A stretch of 64,000 nt of DNA from Moniliella sp. 'wahieum' (lineage: Eukaryota > Basidiomycota > Moniliellomycetes > Moniliellales > Moniliellaceae): positions 62,001-126,000 of the forward strand of contig RSEE01000099.1 in NCBI GenBank assembly GCA_003971905.1. The letters are read 5' to 3'. The notes below the pieces were generated by a model. The model made no database searches. It was given only the letters and a program-made list of their open reading frames with translations, and was not told the origin of the DNA. The position numbers were made by a program, and so were the translations under genes. Shown here one piece after another: positions 45,392-55,501 of this stretch (position 1 is its first letter; each line of letters starts with the position of its first letter).

Positions 45392-45882
45392 ATGTCCCTC
45401 GAGGCACGCAAGTTTGACAGCAGCAACCCCATCCACCCCGAGCTGGTGCGCCCCTATAAGCTGCCCGATACCTGGACGCAGGTGGAGAGCGACTTGTTCG
45501 GCAACCTGCTCGGCTCGGGCGCGATGATCAGTGGAGTGGGGCTGTTGTTCAAGCAGCCCATGCTTGCCTTTGTCGGGTTCTTCTTTGCGGTTGCCCACTG
45601 GGTCCATGACAAGCCTTATTCCCGCGGAACCAACAAGGACACCTCGGGTGGCAGCCCCGCCATCTCGGTACTGTACGTGTGACGTTGCCTTTTCCCTTTT
45701 CCCTTCTCCCTCTTACTTTCGCTGTGGGGGGGAGGGGAGGGCTGAAACCAAAGGCCCGGGACTGCCGGTGTGGTTTCCTGTTCTGAGATGCTGACCGTGT
45801 CGACTCGATCTCCAGATTCGCCAGCTTGGCCATGCTGAGCGCAATGGTCCCCAAGATGATCAACCTGCCTGATGGATTGTGA
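45392..45882 (+). CDS. PAT complex subunit Asterix-like small ER membrane protein (UPF0139 family)
   Basis: Two exons, 45392-45672 and 45816-45882, join to MSLEARKFDSSNPIHPELVR ... SVLFASLAMLSAMVPKMINL, ending PDGL (about 115 residues). The layout matches Asterix/WDR83OS: a polar N-terminus with a RPYKLP motif (RYKPP in animals), a negatively charged stretch, then three hydrophobic helices (GNLLGSGAMISGVGLLF, PMLAFVGFFFAVAHWV, ISVLFASLAMLSAMV). Asterix and CCDC47 chaperone multi-pass proteins in the ER. This gene is free of frameshifts. The intron has a GTACGTG donor and a CTCCAG acceptor. Confidence 0.72.
45673..45815 (+). other. intron in the Asterix-like gene
   Basis: 143 nt, GTACGT...CCAG. 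Splicing turns VLYV-stop into VLFASLAMLSAMV in frame, restoring the third membrane helix. Confidence 0.75.
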
Positions 45883-46594
45883 AGAATTTGCTTTGCACCA
45901 GGCCTGCCGAGGAGGGGAAGGCAGATAGATGGTCCTAACTAATCATCGTGGTAGCCAGGACGTACGGCGTTGTAGCTGCGGTACGGTGTTGCATGATGGA
46001 CCAAGAGGGGGATGTGAGCCGATAGGAGAAGCCTACTAGGTGGGCGCGGGCTCCCTTAGACCGCGCTTACCCATACTAACTAGCCCGTCTGGAAATGTCC
46101 TGGCGGCCATGGCGCCGACAGCGTCGTTCGTAGAGGATGGAATGCCTTCTTGCACCTTCTTTTTACCTTCTCCAGTACGGTTGTCCATGCAGCGAGGCGA
46201 TCTGGCATCAGTGCGAAAGGAGACGGGCCCTATCCTCAACGAATGGACGACGGCTTTGACAGAGCCTCGTCCGCTCCCGCCGCATACCACGTGCACCATA
46301 TGGCCGTCGTACGGGAGGGCGTGGACGTGATTCTTCTGCGCGTTCGGGTGGCCCCAGGACGTCGGCCAGCGGGCGCTGGATGCGTCCCATCGTGATGAGA
46401 AGAGGCAATAGGGCTGTCTGGAGTGACTAGCGACTAGCGAGATACGATAATCGGACGCACCTCGACGGCGTACATAAGCAGCCGGCGGTGCGCAGCCACA
46501 CTGCCCCCGCGCACGTTGCCGCTGACGTGGCTGCGCTCGACGCTCGGTCCCCCCGCCTGCTCTGCTACGCCACCCCCATCGCCCCCCCGCCCCC
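45883..46594. other. intergenic upstream of ARP2
   Basis: A minus-strand frame of about 200 codons (46036-46644) overlaps the ARP2 start and resembles nothing, so it is taken as non-coding. No RNA is seen. Confidence 0.45.
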
Positions 46595-48104
46595 ATGGCC
46601 GACGACCGTCCGCTCGTCGTCGACAACGGCACCGGCTTCGTCAAGGCCGGCTATGCCGGCAGCAACTTCCCTGCCCACATCTTTCCCTCCATCGTCGGCC
46701 GCCCATCTTGCGTGTCGAGGAGCGCGACGACCTCGATGTCGAGATCAAGGATGTGATGGTGGGCGACGAGGCGGCGGCCGTGCGCAACTATCTCCAGGTC
46801 ACCCAGCCCATGGAGCACGGCGTAGTTAAGGATTTTGGCGATATGCGCCATGTGTGGAACTACACGTTTGACGAGAAGCTCAAGGTCGATCCGCAAGGCC
46901 GCAAGATCCTACTCACCGAACCCCCGATGAACCCCAAACGCAATCGGGAAGAGATGTGCCAGATCATGTTTGAAGAGTATGGGTTTGATGGGGTGTACGT
47001 GGCGATCCAGGCTGTGCTTACCCTCTACGCCCAGGGCTTGCAGACTGGCGTTGTTGTTGATTCGGGCGATGGCGTGACCCACGTGGTGCCCGTGTACGAA
47101 GGATTTGCTCTCCCCACCTCACGAGGCGTCTGGATGTGGCCGGAAGGGACGTGACACGGTACCTGATCAAGCTGCTGCTCATGCGCGGCTACGCCTTTAA
47201 CCGTACCGCCGACTTTGAAACGGTGCGGGAAATCAAGGAGAAGTTGAGCTACGTTAGGTTCGTCTCCCCCTCCCCCTTTGCCCCCGCGCTTCCACCTTTC
47301 TCTCCCTCGGCGCACCCCACCTGACCTGAACCGCTTAGCTACGACTTGGCCGTGGATAAGAAGCTGGCCGAGGAGACGACGACACTTGTGGAGCAATATG
47401 AGGTACGCCCTTGCCCCCTCGTAGGAGCCGCTGGCGCTGACCCACCCTTTTGGTAGCTTCCCGATGGACGGATTATCAAAGTAGGCTCGGAGCGATTCGA
47501 GGCGCCCGAATGTCTGTTCCAGCCGGAACTGGTGGACGTGGAACAGCCCGGAATGGGCGAGCTGCTGTTCAATACGATCCAGGCGGCGGCGATGGACATC
47601 CGCGCGGAACTGTACAAACATATTGTGTTGTCGGGCGGGTCGTCGATGTACCCAGGCTTGCCCAGCCGGCTGGAAAAGGAGATGAAGCAACTGTACCTGA
47701 CCCGGGTTCTGCGCGGCGACGCATCGCGCCTGCCTGGATTCAAAATTCGGATCGAGGACCCGCCGCGGCGCAAGCACATGGTCTTCCTCGGCGGCGCCGT
47801 CTTGGCGGACATCATGAAGAACCGCGAGTCTTTCTGGGTTACCCGGGAAGAATGGTACGAAAAGGGCCTGCTGCCCTCGACAAGCTTGGGCGAGACGCGT
47901 AGCAAGCTTGGCCCGGGAAAAAAAACAACCCAACCAACCAACGGATACTCAGTCATCTCTTGCTATACAGAACAAATGCGCGTGATAGGTGGGCCCAAGT
48001 GTGGCATCGCAAGCAAGCTAGGTGCTACCGCAATAGGCCATGGACTGCGCTTAGAAATGAGCAGATCACGATCTCTCGGACCCAACATACGCTTTCTCAG
48101 CTAA
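46595..48104 (+). CDS. ARP2: actin-related protein 2 (Arp2/3 complex)
   Basis: Arp2 nucleates branched actin filaments as part of the Arp2/3 complex, at endocytic patches in fungi. The start at 46595 reads [20 protein letters not shown], then [15 protein letters not shown], matching the Arp2 N-terminus (phosphate loop 1). [18 protein letters not shown] [50 protein letters not shown] (phosphate loop 2 area) and [20 protein letters not shown] follow. The end region is [12 protein letters not shown]. Introns 47258-47338 and 47403-47456 splice in frame. One-base shifts lie near 46704 and 47124. The frame runs past the expected end (about residue 390, near 47890) into Thr/Gln-rich residues, so the real stop is probably near 47900 and masked by an indel. 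Confidence 0.92.
47258..47338 (+). other. intron 1 in ARP2
   Basis: 81 nt, GTTCGT...CTTAG. It joins KEKLSYV to SYDLAVDKK in frame. Confidence 0.7.
47403..47456 (+). other. intron 2 in ARP2
   Basis: 54 nt, GTACGC...GGTAG. It joins TTLVEQYE to LPDGRIIKV, as in Arp2 proteins. Confidence 0.75.
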
Positions 48105-48676
48105 TAGTACCTTGGCTTGTGTCCTATTGTTCATTCATGGTTCCATCTGCGCGGGCAGACCCGAATGGGCGGGGAGGAGGGCGCGAGAGATATGGTGTGG
48201 AGCCTGGAGAGGCCTACCGTGCTGTCTGCAGGACGGCCTCGGGGAAGCAGGGGTGCCCTGCATCTCGACATGGGACACCGCAAAGAACGGATGGATGCCA
48301 GGGGATCAAGGAGACATGGGCGGCCCTCCGCAGGAGGCGGAGTGACTGGAATTGATTGCGGCAGTGACTAGTGACGAGTGGCCACAGGAACAGAAAGGAG
48401 GCAAGGCAGGAACCAAAGGGAGAAAAGAAGGGAGACAAGGCACAAAAGTAACGCAAGATGGAAAAGTGGATCAAGGACACCATGGAGCCACCTTCGTTTC
48501 ATGTATCATATCGCTCTCATCCCACCAAGACCGGACCGGACGCCAAGCGCAGAGCGTAAGAGGGTGAGGGGGGGAGGGTGAGGGGGAGAAGGAGGCGGCA
48601 CATGGCCCTGGGTCTACCAAGCCGCAGGGGAACGGTATCTGTGTGCCGACCTATCCGTCCCGGGTCCGGCCCGGGA
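48105..48676. other. intergenic between convergent ARP2 and the secreted-protein gene
   Basis: AAGG-rich stretches near 48385-48450 and GGGGGAG near 48570. No gene is supported. Confidence 0.5.
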
Positions 48677-49768
48677 TTACAAGACGGTGAGCAGAGCAAA
48701 GGCTAGGGGGGGCAAGAAGGAAGCCAGCCCGACGAGGGACGACGGTACGGTGCGACCTGCCGCGCTGACTTGAGAAACGCCGAAGTGTTAGCGAGCGCAT
48801 TGACCTGCGTAGCCCACGAGTCTCCACACGTCGCTTGGCCTGCCTTGTAGAGGCGACTGGGTGTGGAGAATGTCCGAGTTGGCCAGCCCAATCGCATATG
48901 GATGGACGTTTCGAATTGAATGTATGCAGCCATGATCTTTTGCGCACACGTGCCGCACAGGATGGACTTGGGGCTGGTAGGCTGGATAAATAGGAAAGGT
49001 AAATTGGTCGAAGCCGCTTCGCTCTGCTGCGACCCCGAGTCTTCCCACACAATCTCCGCCGAACCATCGTCCACATCGGAAATGTCAAACGTCTGGAGAC
49101 TGTCGCTGTCGGCGCGCGCGAGCAGCTCGGCATTGATCTCCGTCAGCTCGTCCACGCCGCGCGCTAGGCGTTGGTACGCGCTCTCCTCGTCTGGAATCGA
49201 ACGCTTGGTCTCGTTGCCCACCTGTCCACTCTCAGCGAGCGTGCTGTCCGCCCAGCGGTTAGTGGCCTATTGCGGCATGGGAGACGAGTGGGGGGGGAAG
49301 GGGGGGGGGGACGCACGTGACGCAGTAGTTGTCCTTGTCATCCTTGGCGCAGAGGGCGTTCTGGAAAGGTGTAATGAGGTAGAGCTTGTCGTACAGCGCC
49401 ACGACATCTCGCCTTGGAGCCACCAGATCCTGGAGGCAATCGGAGGCAAAGTTGTGCACGATGTCCTTCATGGTGGCGGCGCTGCAGCCGGCGCCGGTGG
49501 TGCAGAGGGCATCGAGGGCAGTGGTCAGGGCGTTGGCGTCCGAGGCGGGGGTGGCGCCCTTTTGGTTGGTGGCCTTGGTGTACTGCGTGACGGCAGCAAG
49601 GAGCGGGTCGGTGCACTGGCTAAAGTCCGAGTTGTGGTTGAACACGTTGATGTAGCTCTGGCACTGGGCGCTGGCGTCCGAGGGGATGCCCGTGTCCTGC
49701 GCCCCGGCGAGCGTGGCGACGGCAGCAGCAGCGGCGGCAACAGCGAGGGAGGCTCGACGCAGACGCAT
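48677..49768 (-). CDS. secreted, probably GPI-anchored protein, function unknown
   Basis: The start at 49768 gives MRLRRASLAVAAAAAAVATL with likely signal cleavage after LAGA. A cysteine-bearing domain follows (ASAQCQSYINVFNHN, SQCTDPLL, DALCTTGAGCSAATMKDIVH, ASDCLQDLV, NALCAKDDKDNYC). An intron near 49260-49318 leads into NETKRSIPDEESAYQRLARG, then VDDGSAEIVWED, SILCGTCAQKIMAAYIQFET and GQATCGDSWATQVNALANTS. With one shift near 48770 the end reads SAAGRTVPSSLVGLASFLPP followed by LAFALLTVL, a hydrophobic tail typical of a GPI signal, stop 48677-48679. Eight or more cysteines suggest disulphide-bonded extracellular folds. The family is not recognised. Confidence 0.6.
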
Positions 49769-50200
49769 GGCAGCCAACTAGCCAGCACCGACCGATGCGG
49801 GTCGAAGCGGGGCCAGCCGAAGCAAGGTGGAGTTGGGACGAGACACGCTACCAGATCCGCACGCCTCACCCCATCTCCTCCCCAACGCCGCCGCCCTTGC
49901 TGCCCGCGCGTAGCCGAGCACGTGGACACTGCCCCTGCGCCCACGGGCTCAGCTGCCCCTCCGATGAGAATCATTAATCACCCACCACCCGCGCCAACCC
50001 TAGTATTTTCATGCTGCCCCGTGCCTTTGTTGCGTCCTCCCACGCCTGCACCCGGGGGGGGGACGTATAACCTGTGCGGTGGCTACTCCTACTCCTACTC
50101 CTACTTCTACTACTAGTAGTACCTGTGGGCTGCGACGCAGACAGACAGACTGAGCGGGGCCAGACAGGTCGCGCTGGCTGCTTCGGATGGATTGGTTGGT
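49769..50200. other. short intergenic region with a (CTACTC)n repeat
   Basis: A CTACTC/CTACTT simple repeat at 50082-50113 ends in a TACTACTAGTAGTA palindrome. It probably holds the promoter of the secreted-protein gene. Confidence 0.5.
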
Positions 50201-53200
50201 CTACTTTTCAGCATGGCGCACATTGCGGTAGCGCCACAGGCGCGCGCCCACGCCCACGGGATACAGCTTCTGGAGCGCCCTGATCGCCTGCTCGTCCGGC
50301 GGTGCGTACGGCGACGCCCCCGCGGCCAACTGGCGCGCCGAAGCCGTCGTAGCGGCCGCTGGGGCTCGCGTCTTGCGCTGGTTCTTGTCCTGCCCTTGCC
50401 GCTCCTCGGCTGCGCCCGTCGACGCGGACGGGTTCGGGTTGGCATGCTGGGCGGCAAAGGAAAGCATCTGCGCGCGCCGCGTCATGGACGCTTCAATCAG
50501 AGGCTTGAACCGCATCAGTTGCGCCTTGAGCGCATTCTCCCGCACCCCCTTGACGCGCAACCACGCAATCAGTTCATCCACCTGGTGCGGCGTGGTGTAC
50601 GCGGCCCATTGGCCCGGCGGCAGGCGGCCCAGCGGACCCGATTCGGCTTGCAACCGCGTCTGCACCTCGTCCCATCGCAGCGCATGGTCCGCCCAACTTT
50701 TCATGCCTTCAATCGCCTCTACCGGCGCGCCTTGCACGTACAGTCGTCCCACCCCACACAGCTGATCCGCCTGCATCTCCTCCTGCTCTTGCTCTTGCTC
50801 TCTGCTGCTCGTCGCTGCGCCCCGAGCTCTCCGACTCGGCGTCCGACTCGCCCTCTGACCGATCCGCACCGGCACCGGCACCGGCATTGGCATCCGCGTC
50901 GGCCTGACCATACCCCAGCGCGGTCAAGTCCCGTCCGTACCCGCGCGGCGGGTCGGACGCAACGCCATCAAACCACCAGTAGGCATTGTGGAAGCGGTCG
51001 TAGCCCAATGGCGTTTGTCGTGCCGCATGCTCCGATCGTCGCCACGCCTGACTCGCCGTATTGTCTTCGCGTTCCAGCTCGGCCCATTCCGCTGCCAACT
51101 TACGCTTCTCCTCCGCGGCCCACTGGGCGGCTTTGCTCTTGGCTTCCTCGTCCCGTTGGTCCGCTTTGCTCGTCGGGTCCGGCCCAGAGGCAGGAGGCAG
51201 CGTTCCTTCTTCCTTGCCGTCGTCCGACTCGTCGTCCGACCCAACGGGCGTGTTGGCTGCTGTCCCCGTCTCTGGTCCTGGACCAGCGAGCGCGGGTGGG
51301 GGTAGCGGTAGACACAGCCAGTTTGTCCGCCTGACTTTGTGCGCGGGCCAGCGCTTCCAGTTCGCTGCGCCGTTCGTTGCCCACTTTGCGCCGTCGACTG
51401 ATTTCGCCCTTGACTTTGCGCAGGTGGGTAAGATGGTTTTCGCAGTCCTCAAAGAACTGTCGAATGGAGCGCGTACACACGGCCAGTTCGACCAGCCACG
51501 CGAGCAGGGCCAAGCGCTGCTCAGCACTGAGGCACAAGTACCGTTCGGTCAAGTACACACTTAATGGCAAGGCGGGTGTAGGAGCGGGTTGGGCGGTGCC
51601 TTGGTGCTCGTACTGGCTTTGGTGTTTCGGCCGGCGCGGCCGCCGCGCGCACCGCCCTGCTTTGCCCCGTGGCGCAGGGGGCGGCGAAGGGGGTGGAGCA
51701 GGTACGGGAACCGCTGGTTCCAGCGCCGTCAAGCGCGGTCAATCGCCCTGCATCCGTCTCGCCATCCACGCCCAGCGTCAACACCGAAAGGATTTTCCCA
51801 GGAAGTGTGCTGCTCCGTTTCGTCGTACGCGTGCCGCCGGTCCGATGGGCGATAGGTAGCGAGGCAATCGAGTAGCGCATGCAGCCACCCCGATCGGGCC
51901 GAGTGGTAAGTGAGCTGCGACGTGTCCCACGGTCGACCGAGCGGCGCAGCAAGTGTATGTGCCGCCTCCCATAACTTGGCCAACGCATCTTCCTCCTCCT
52001 CCTCTTCGTCTTCCTCTTCGTCCTCTTGCTCGTCCTCCTCCGACGAAGGAGACGAATCGTCATCGTCGTCGTCGTCGTTCTCGTCGTGGTCATTATCGTT
52101 GTCCTCCTCTTCCTCCACCTCCTTGTCCGTCCCCTTGCCCTTGCCTTTCCCTTTCCCCTGTCCTTTCGCCTTACCGTTCCTTGCCGTTCTTCTCAGGCTC
52201 TTCGTCCGAGACGAGCTGGTCAGCCTCTTCCTCTTCGGTCGCTTCGGACTGGTGGCGCGGGCGCCGCTTAGCTCTTCGGCGCGGGGGCGTGGACGGGTCA
52301 GGGGTCGGCTCGCCCGAAGGCGAAGTTGACTGGGCAGCAGAGGGGTGGGGATGGAGACTGTTGGCGGCGGCATGGGCAGCCGCTTGTGCCGCAGCCTTGG
52401 CACTGCTCGCTACCCGCTTCCCCAGCCGACCTCGATCGCGAATGAGGCAGTTGAGCAGGCAGGCGTGGATCTCAATCAACAGCGGAGGGATCTGGCGCGG
52501 TCGACACGCTGGTTCCGTCTCGCTCGTCGAGGCAGAGGAAGAAGCAGCGTCGGGCACACCAAAGCACAATGCAGCTTCCAAATCGTCCAGCCAAAAGTTG
52601 GACAGGTGCAAGAGATGACCACACGTGTTGAGAAAGTGCCAAACGGCAATCCGCGCTTCAAACTGCGCCGGGGTCAAGGTAGCTAGCAAATCGTGTTGGT
52701 CCACTTCCTTCATCCTTGCTAGTGGGGACGACGCACGTGGTCCCTCCCCCTCGCCCGCCCGCGCATCCAGTGCCGGTCCCGGTACCGGTGTGCCCAGCCG
52801 ACTGGGTAGCCCTGACCCCTCCACGTCCTCCTCCATCGGACTCGGCACGTCCGTCGACCCTTCGACCGAACTGGTTTCCACCTCACTCTTGAGCCGCGCC
52901 AGCGGACCGGGCAACCGGTCCCGCCGCACCGGTTCCGGTTCCGGTTCCGCCTCGCCGGGCACAGCAGCAGCAGGATGGGAAGGGAAGAGGTCCTCGAGCT
53001 GAATCCCATGCTGGAGCGCTTGGGCCGCATCGCGTTCGCGTGCAGCCGCAGGGGGTAGGAGCGACCAGACAGGCGGCCTAGGGCGATCGGGACGCCGGTC
53101 CAACTGTTCCTTGGTCTTTTTGCTAGCTAGCTCACGACCGGTGATCATGCCCAGGTCCAAATCTTCCCAGGGGAACTTGGTCGTCTTGCGCAACTCCATT

Positions 53201-55501
53201 CGCCGCACTTCTTCCTGCAGCGACCAGGAGCGGATTTCGACCATGCGCAGGTCTTCGGCGCTAGGGGGCGGTTTGAGCGGGGTAGTGGCCCGACTGACGG
53301 CGGGCGAAGGGCGGGTGGGCGCGGACGAAGCTCCTTCTTCTCCTAGCAACGATGCGTTCCCCCCTGGCGGGACAGGCGGTGCAGGGTGTCCGTGTCCGTG
53401 TCCGTGTCCGTACCCGTTGTGCATGTGCATCCCTGTGGAAGCTGGTGGTGCGGAAGAAGTGGAAACAGGCGTGTCGTCCGCCAAGACCGATTCCGAACGC
53501 GGGCGTTTGACCGACCCGTCAAGCCCGGACAACAGTTTGCGTTTGCGTGCCAAGCTGGCTGCGATGCGACGTTGGAGGCGCGGGTTGTGGCCATCGGCAC
53601 CTCGTCCTGCGACGAACTTGATTCCGACCCTGACAGATCCGACCCGTCTACCACCGGCGACCCGGGATCGTACGTGCCCTCTACCACCGAGCCCGAATCT
53701 GTCCGCTCCATGGGCGGAACGTGCGGGAAGCCCATGGGGAACCAGTGCAGGGGCACAGTGTGCAGTTGTGGGTGCTCGCTGCCCCCCATCGCGTGCTGGC
53801 AAGGGAGTCCGACTAGAGTGGGCCGCCTTACTTTTCCCGTGCCCGCGTCCCCGTGTGCGCGGCCACTACGCTTTCCGCCTTGCCCTCGGTACGTACCTCC
53901 TCCTCGTCCGTGTCGGACGACTGGATCTCGTCGGCCGAGAGCGGCAGTGCCAAAGGAGTTTCGGGTTGTGCTTCCTCTCTTCCTCCTTTCCCTTCCCTTC
54001 CCTTCCTTCACCCTCGGCCTCTTCTTTCTTCCTCTTCCTCAACGTCGAACGCTGTGATGGAGGGGTCGGTCCAACGCATGTTCTTCGGCAAGACCAGGTC
54101 GCGCTTGGTGTGCTCCTCCGAGCCCGCAGCGTGGACGTGCTTGTCGGCAGCGTCGACGCCAGGAGGAAGGGGCACAAGGTACGGCGTCGCCGAGGTGAGG
54201 CGGCCGGCGGCAGTACGAATGAAGCGGCGGACAAGGGCGGGAGACCAACTGCGCGGGTCGCGCGACAATGTTTGGCTCGGACTTCCATAATGCTCGAGGA
54301 GTACACAGCACCCGGCCGTTGGTACCCGCGCTGGATCCGGAACTGGTCGGGTCGCGCAATTGGATGCCATAGAGGTACTCATCATCGTTGTCCAGTTCCT
54401 TGGCCAAGGCCGGGGCCAAAGCCAAGAACGTACCGACCACATGGATCACATCGGCGATCGCACTCGACACGCGGGCGAAACCAGCCTGTTGCAACGCGGC
54501 ATTGGCGCGATGGGCATGGCTTGTCCATGCTCCAGCGCAGTGGAGACAATGGAATGAATAAAGTGCCCCGTTGGCACGCTAAAGGGAGACGCGATCGGCG
54601 GCGTGCGCGGCGGCAAGTGCCGCCGCGCTTGGTCCAGCATCGTCAGTTGTTTCCGCAACAGCGCGCGCGCGGAAAGACACTTTTGATCCGGGCCGCGTGC
54701 TGCTGCCGGCCTGCCAACTCGACAATGACCAGCTCGTTCTCAAAGAACCGGTGGCGGAAACGCTCGTACACCGCATCGGCCAGGGACGTGGACCCGGGCG
54801 GCCGGGAGGGCGGCAGGCCGGCCGCCGGCGGCGGGGGCAGGTCCATGGGGCCCTGGGTTAGCGGGGGCGGGAGACGCAGAAGGCGACATGGGCCGCGGGA
54901 AGGGCGGGAGAGGCGTCTGGGGCGGCGCGGTGGGTGTAGCCATGCCGACCAAGTCCTGGAGGGAGCGCAGGACGGGCAGCTTGAGTGGCGCCGGGAAGTG
55001 GGCGTGCAAGCGGGGCCAGCGCGGCATCTTCGAACTCGAGGGCGTTGAAGAGGCTGACGTTGCGATGGCCGGTGATGCGGTCCATAAAGATGGGTTGGCG
55101 GTAGAGACGGCGCTCGGTGTAGTGTCTGCGATGGGGGGAGAGGGGGAGAGGGGGGACGAAGAAGGGTTAGCCAACCACATCGAGGGAGTGAACGCTGCGC
55201 CTCCTCAGCCAGGGGAGAAAAAAAGGAACATAAAAAAAAATAAAAAGCCAGGCGAGGCGAGGCGAGGTGAGGTGAGGCGGTGAGGCTGAGACCAAGCCAA
55301 GCCAAGCCAAGCCAAGCTAGAGGAGAAAGAGGGCGGGCTGGGCAACAGACGCAGTCAACGAAGGTCAGGGGCACGTACTCATCGTGAGAATATCTCGCCC
55401 GTCTGCGGGAGGAAATAGACAGGGAACTTGGACATGAGGCGCTGGGTGCGCTTGCGATTGGGACGCGGGTAGGGCGGTCGGCCGCGTCGGGTGCGCGTCA
55501 T
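50201..55501 (-). CDS. ITC1/ACF1-like chromatin remodeller subunit (WAC-DDT-WSD)
   Basis: Itc1 is the non-catalytic partner of the ISWI-type ATPase in yeast ISW2. The start MTRTRRGRPPYPRPNRKRTQ (55501) leads to FPVYFLPQTGEIF. After an intron (about 55375 to 55115), YTERRLYRQPIFMDRITGHR and HAHFPAPLKLPVLRSLQDLV complete a WAC-type domain (near 55100-54930). YERFRHRFFENELVIVELAG follows. A DDT-like helix region reads WHFLNTCGHLLHLSNFWLDD, then LEAALCFG (near 52640-52560). The WSD motif reads TPLGYDRFHNAYWWFDG near 51010-50965. Acidic Glu/Asp-rich repeats (52000-52130) and a helical end (VEAIEGMKSWADHALRWDEV) finish at TAG 50201-50203. Many frameshifts occur, and the region 53850-54600 is hard to assign. 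Two adjacent genes cannot be fully excluded. Confidence 0.68.

Noticed and set aside
52026-52271. Hydrophobic 81-codon plus-strand frame
   Set aside because: Antisense of the acidic Glu/Asp repeat in the ITC1-like gene; the hydrophobicity is a by-product.
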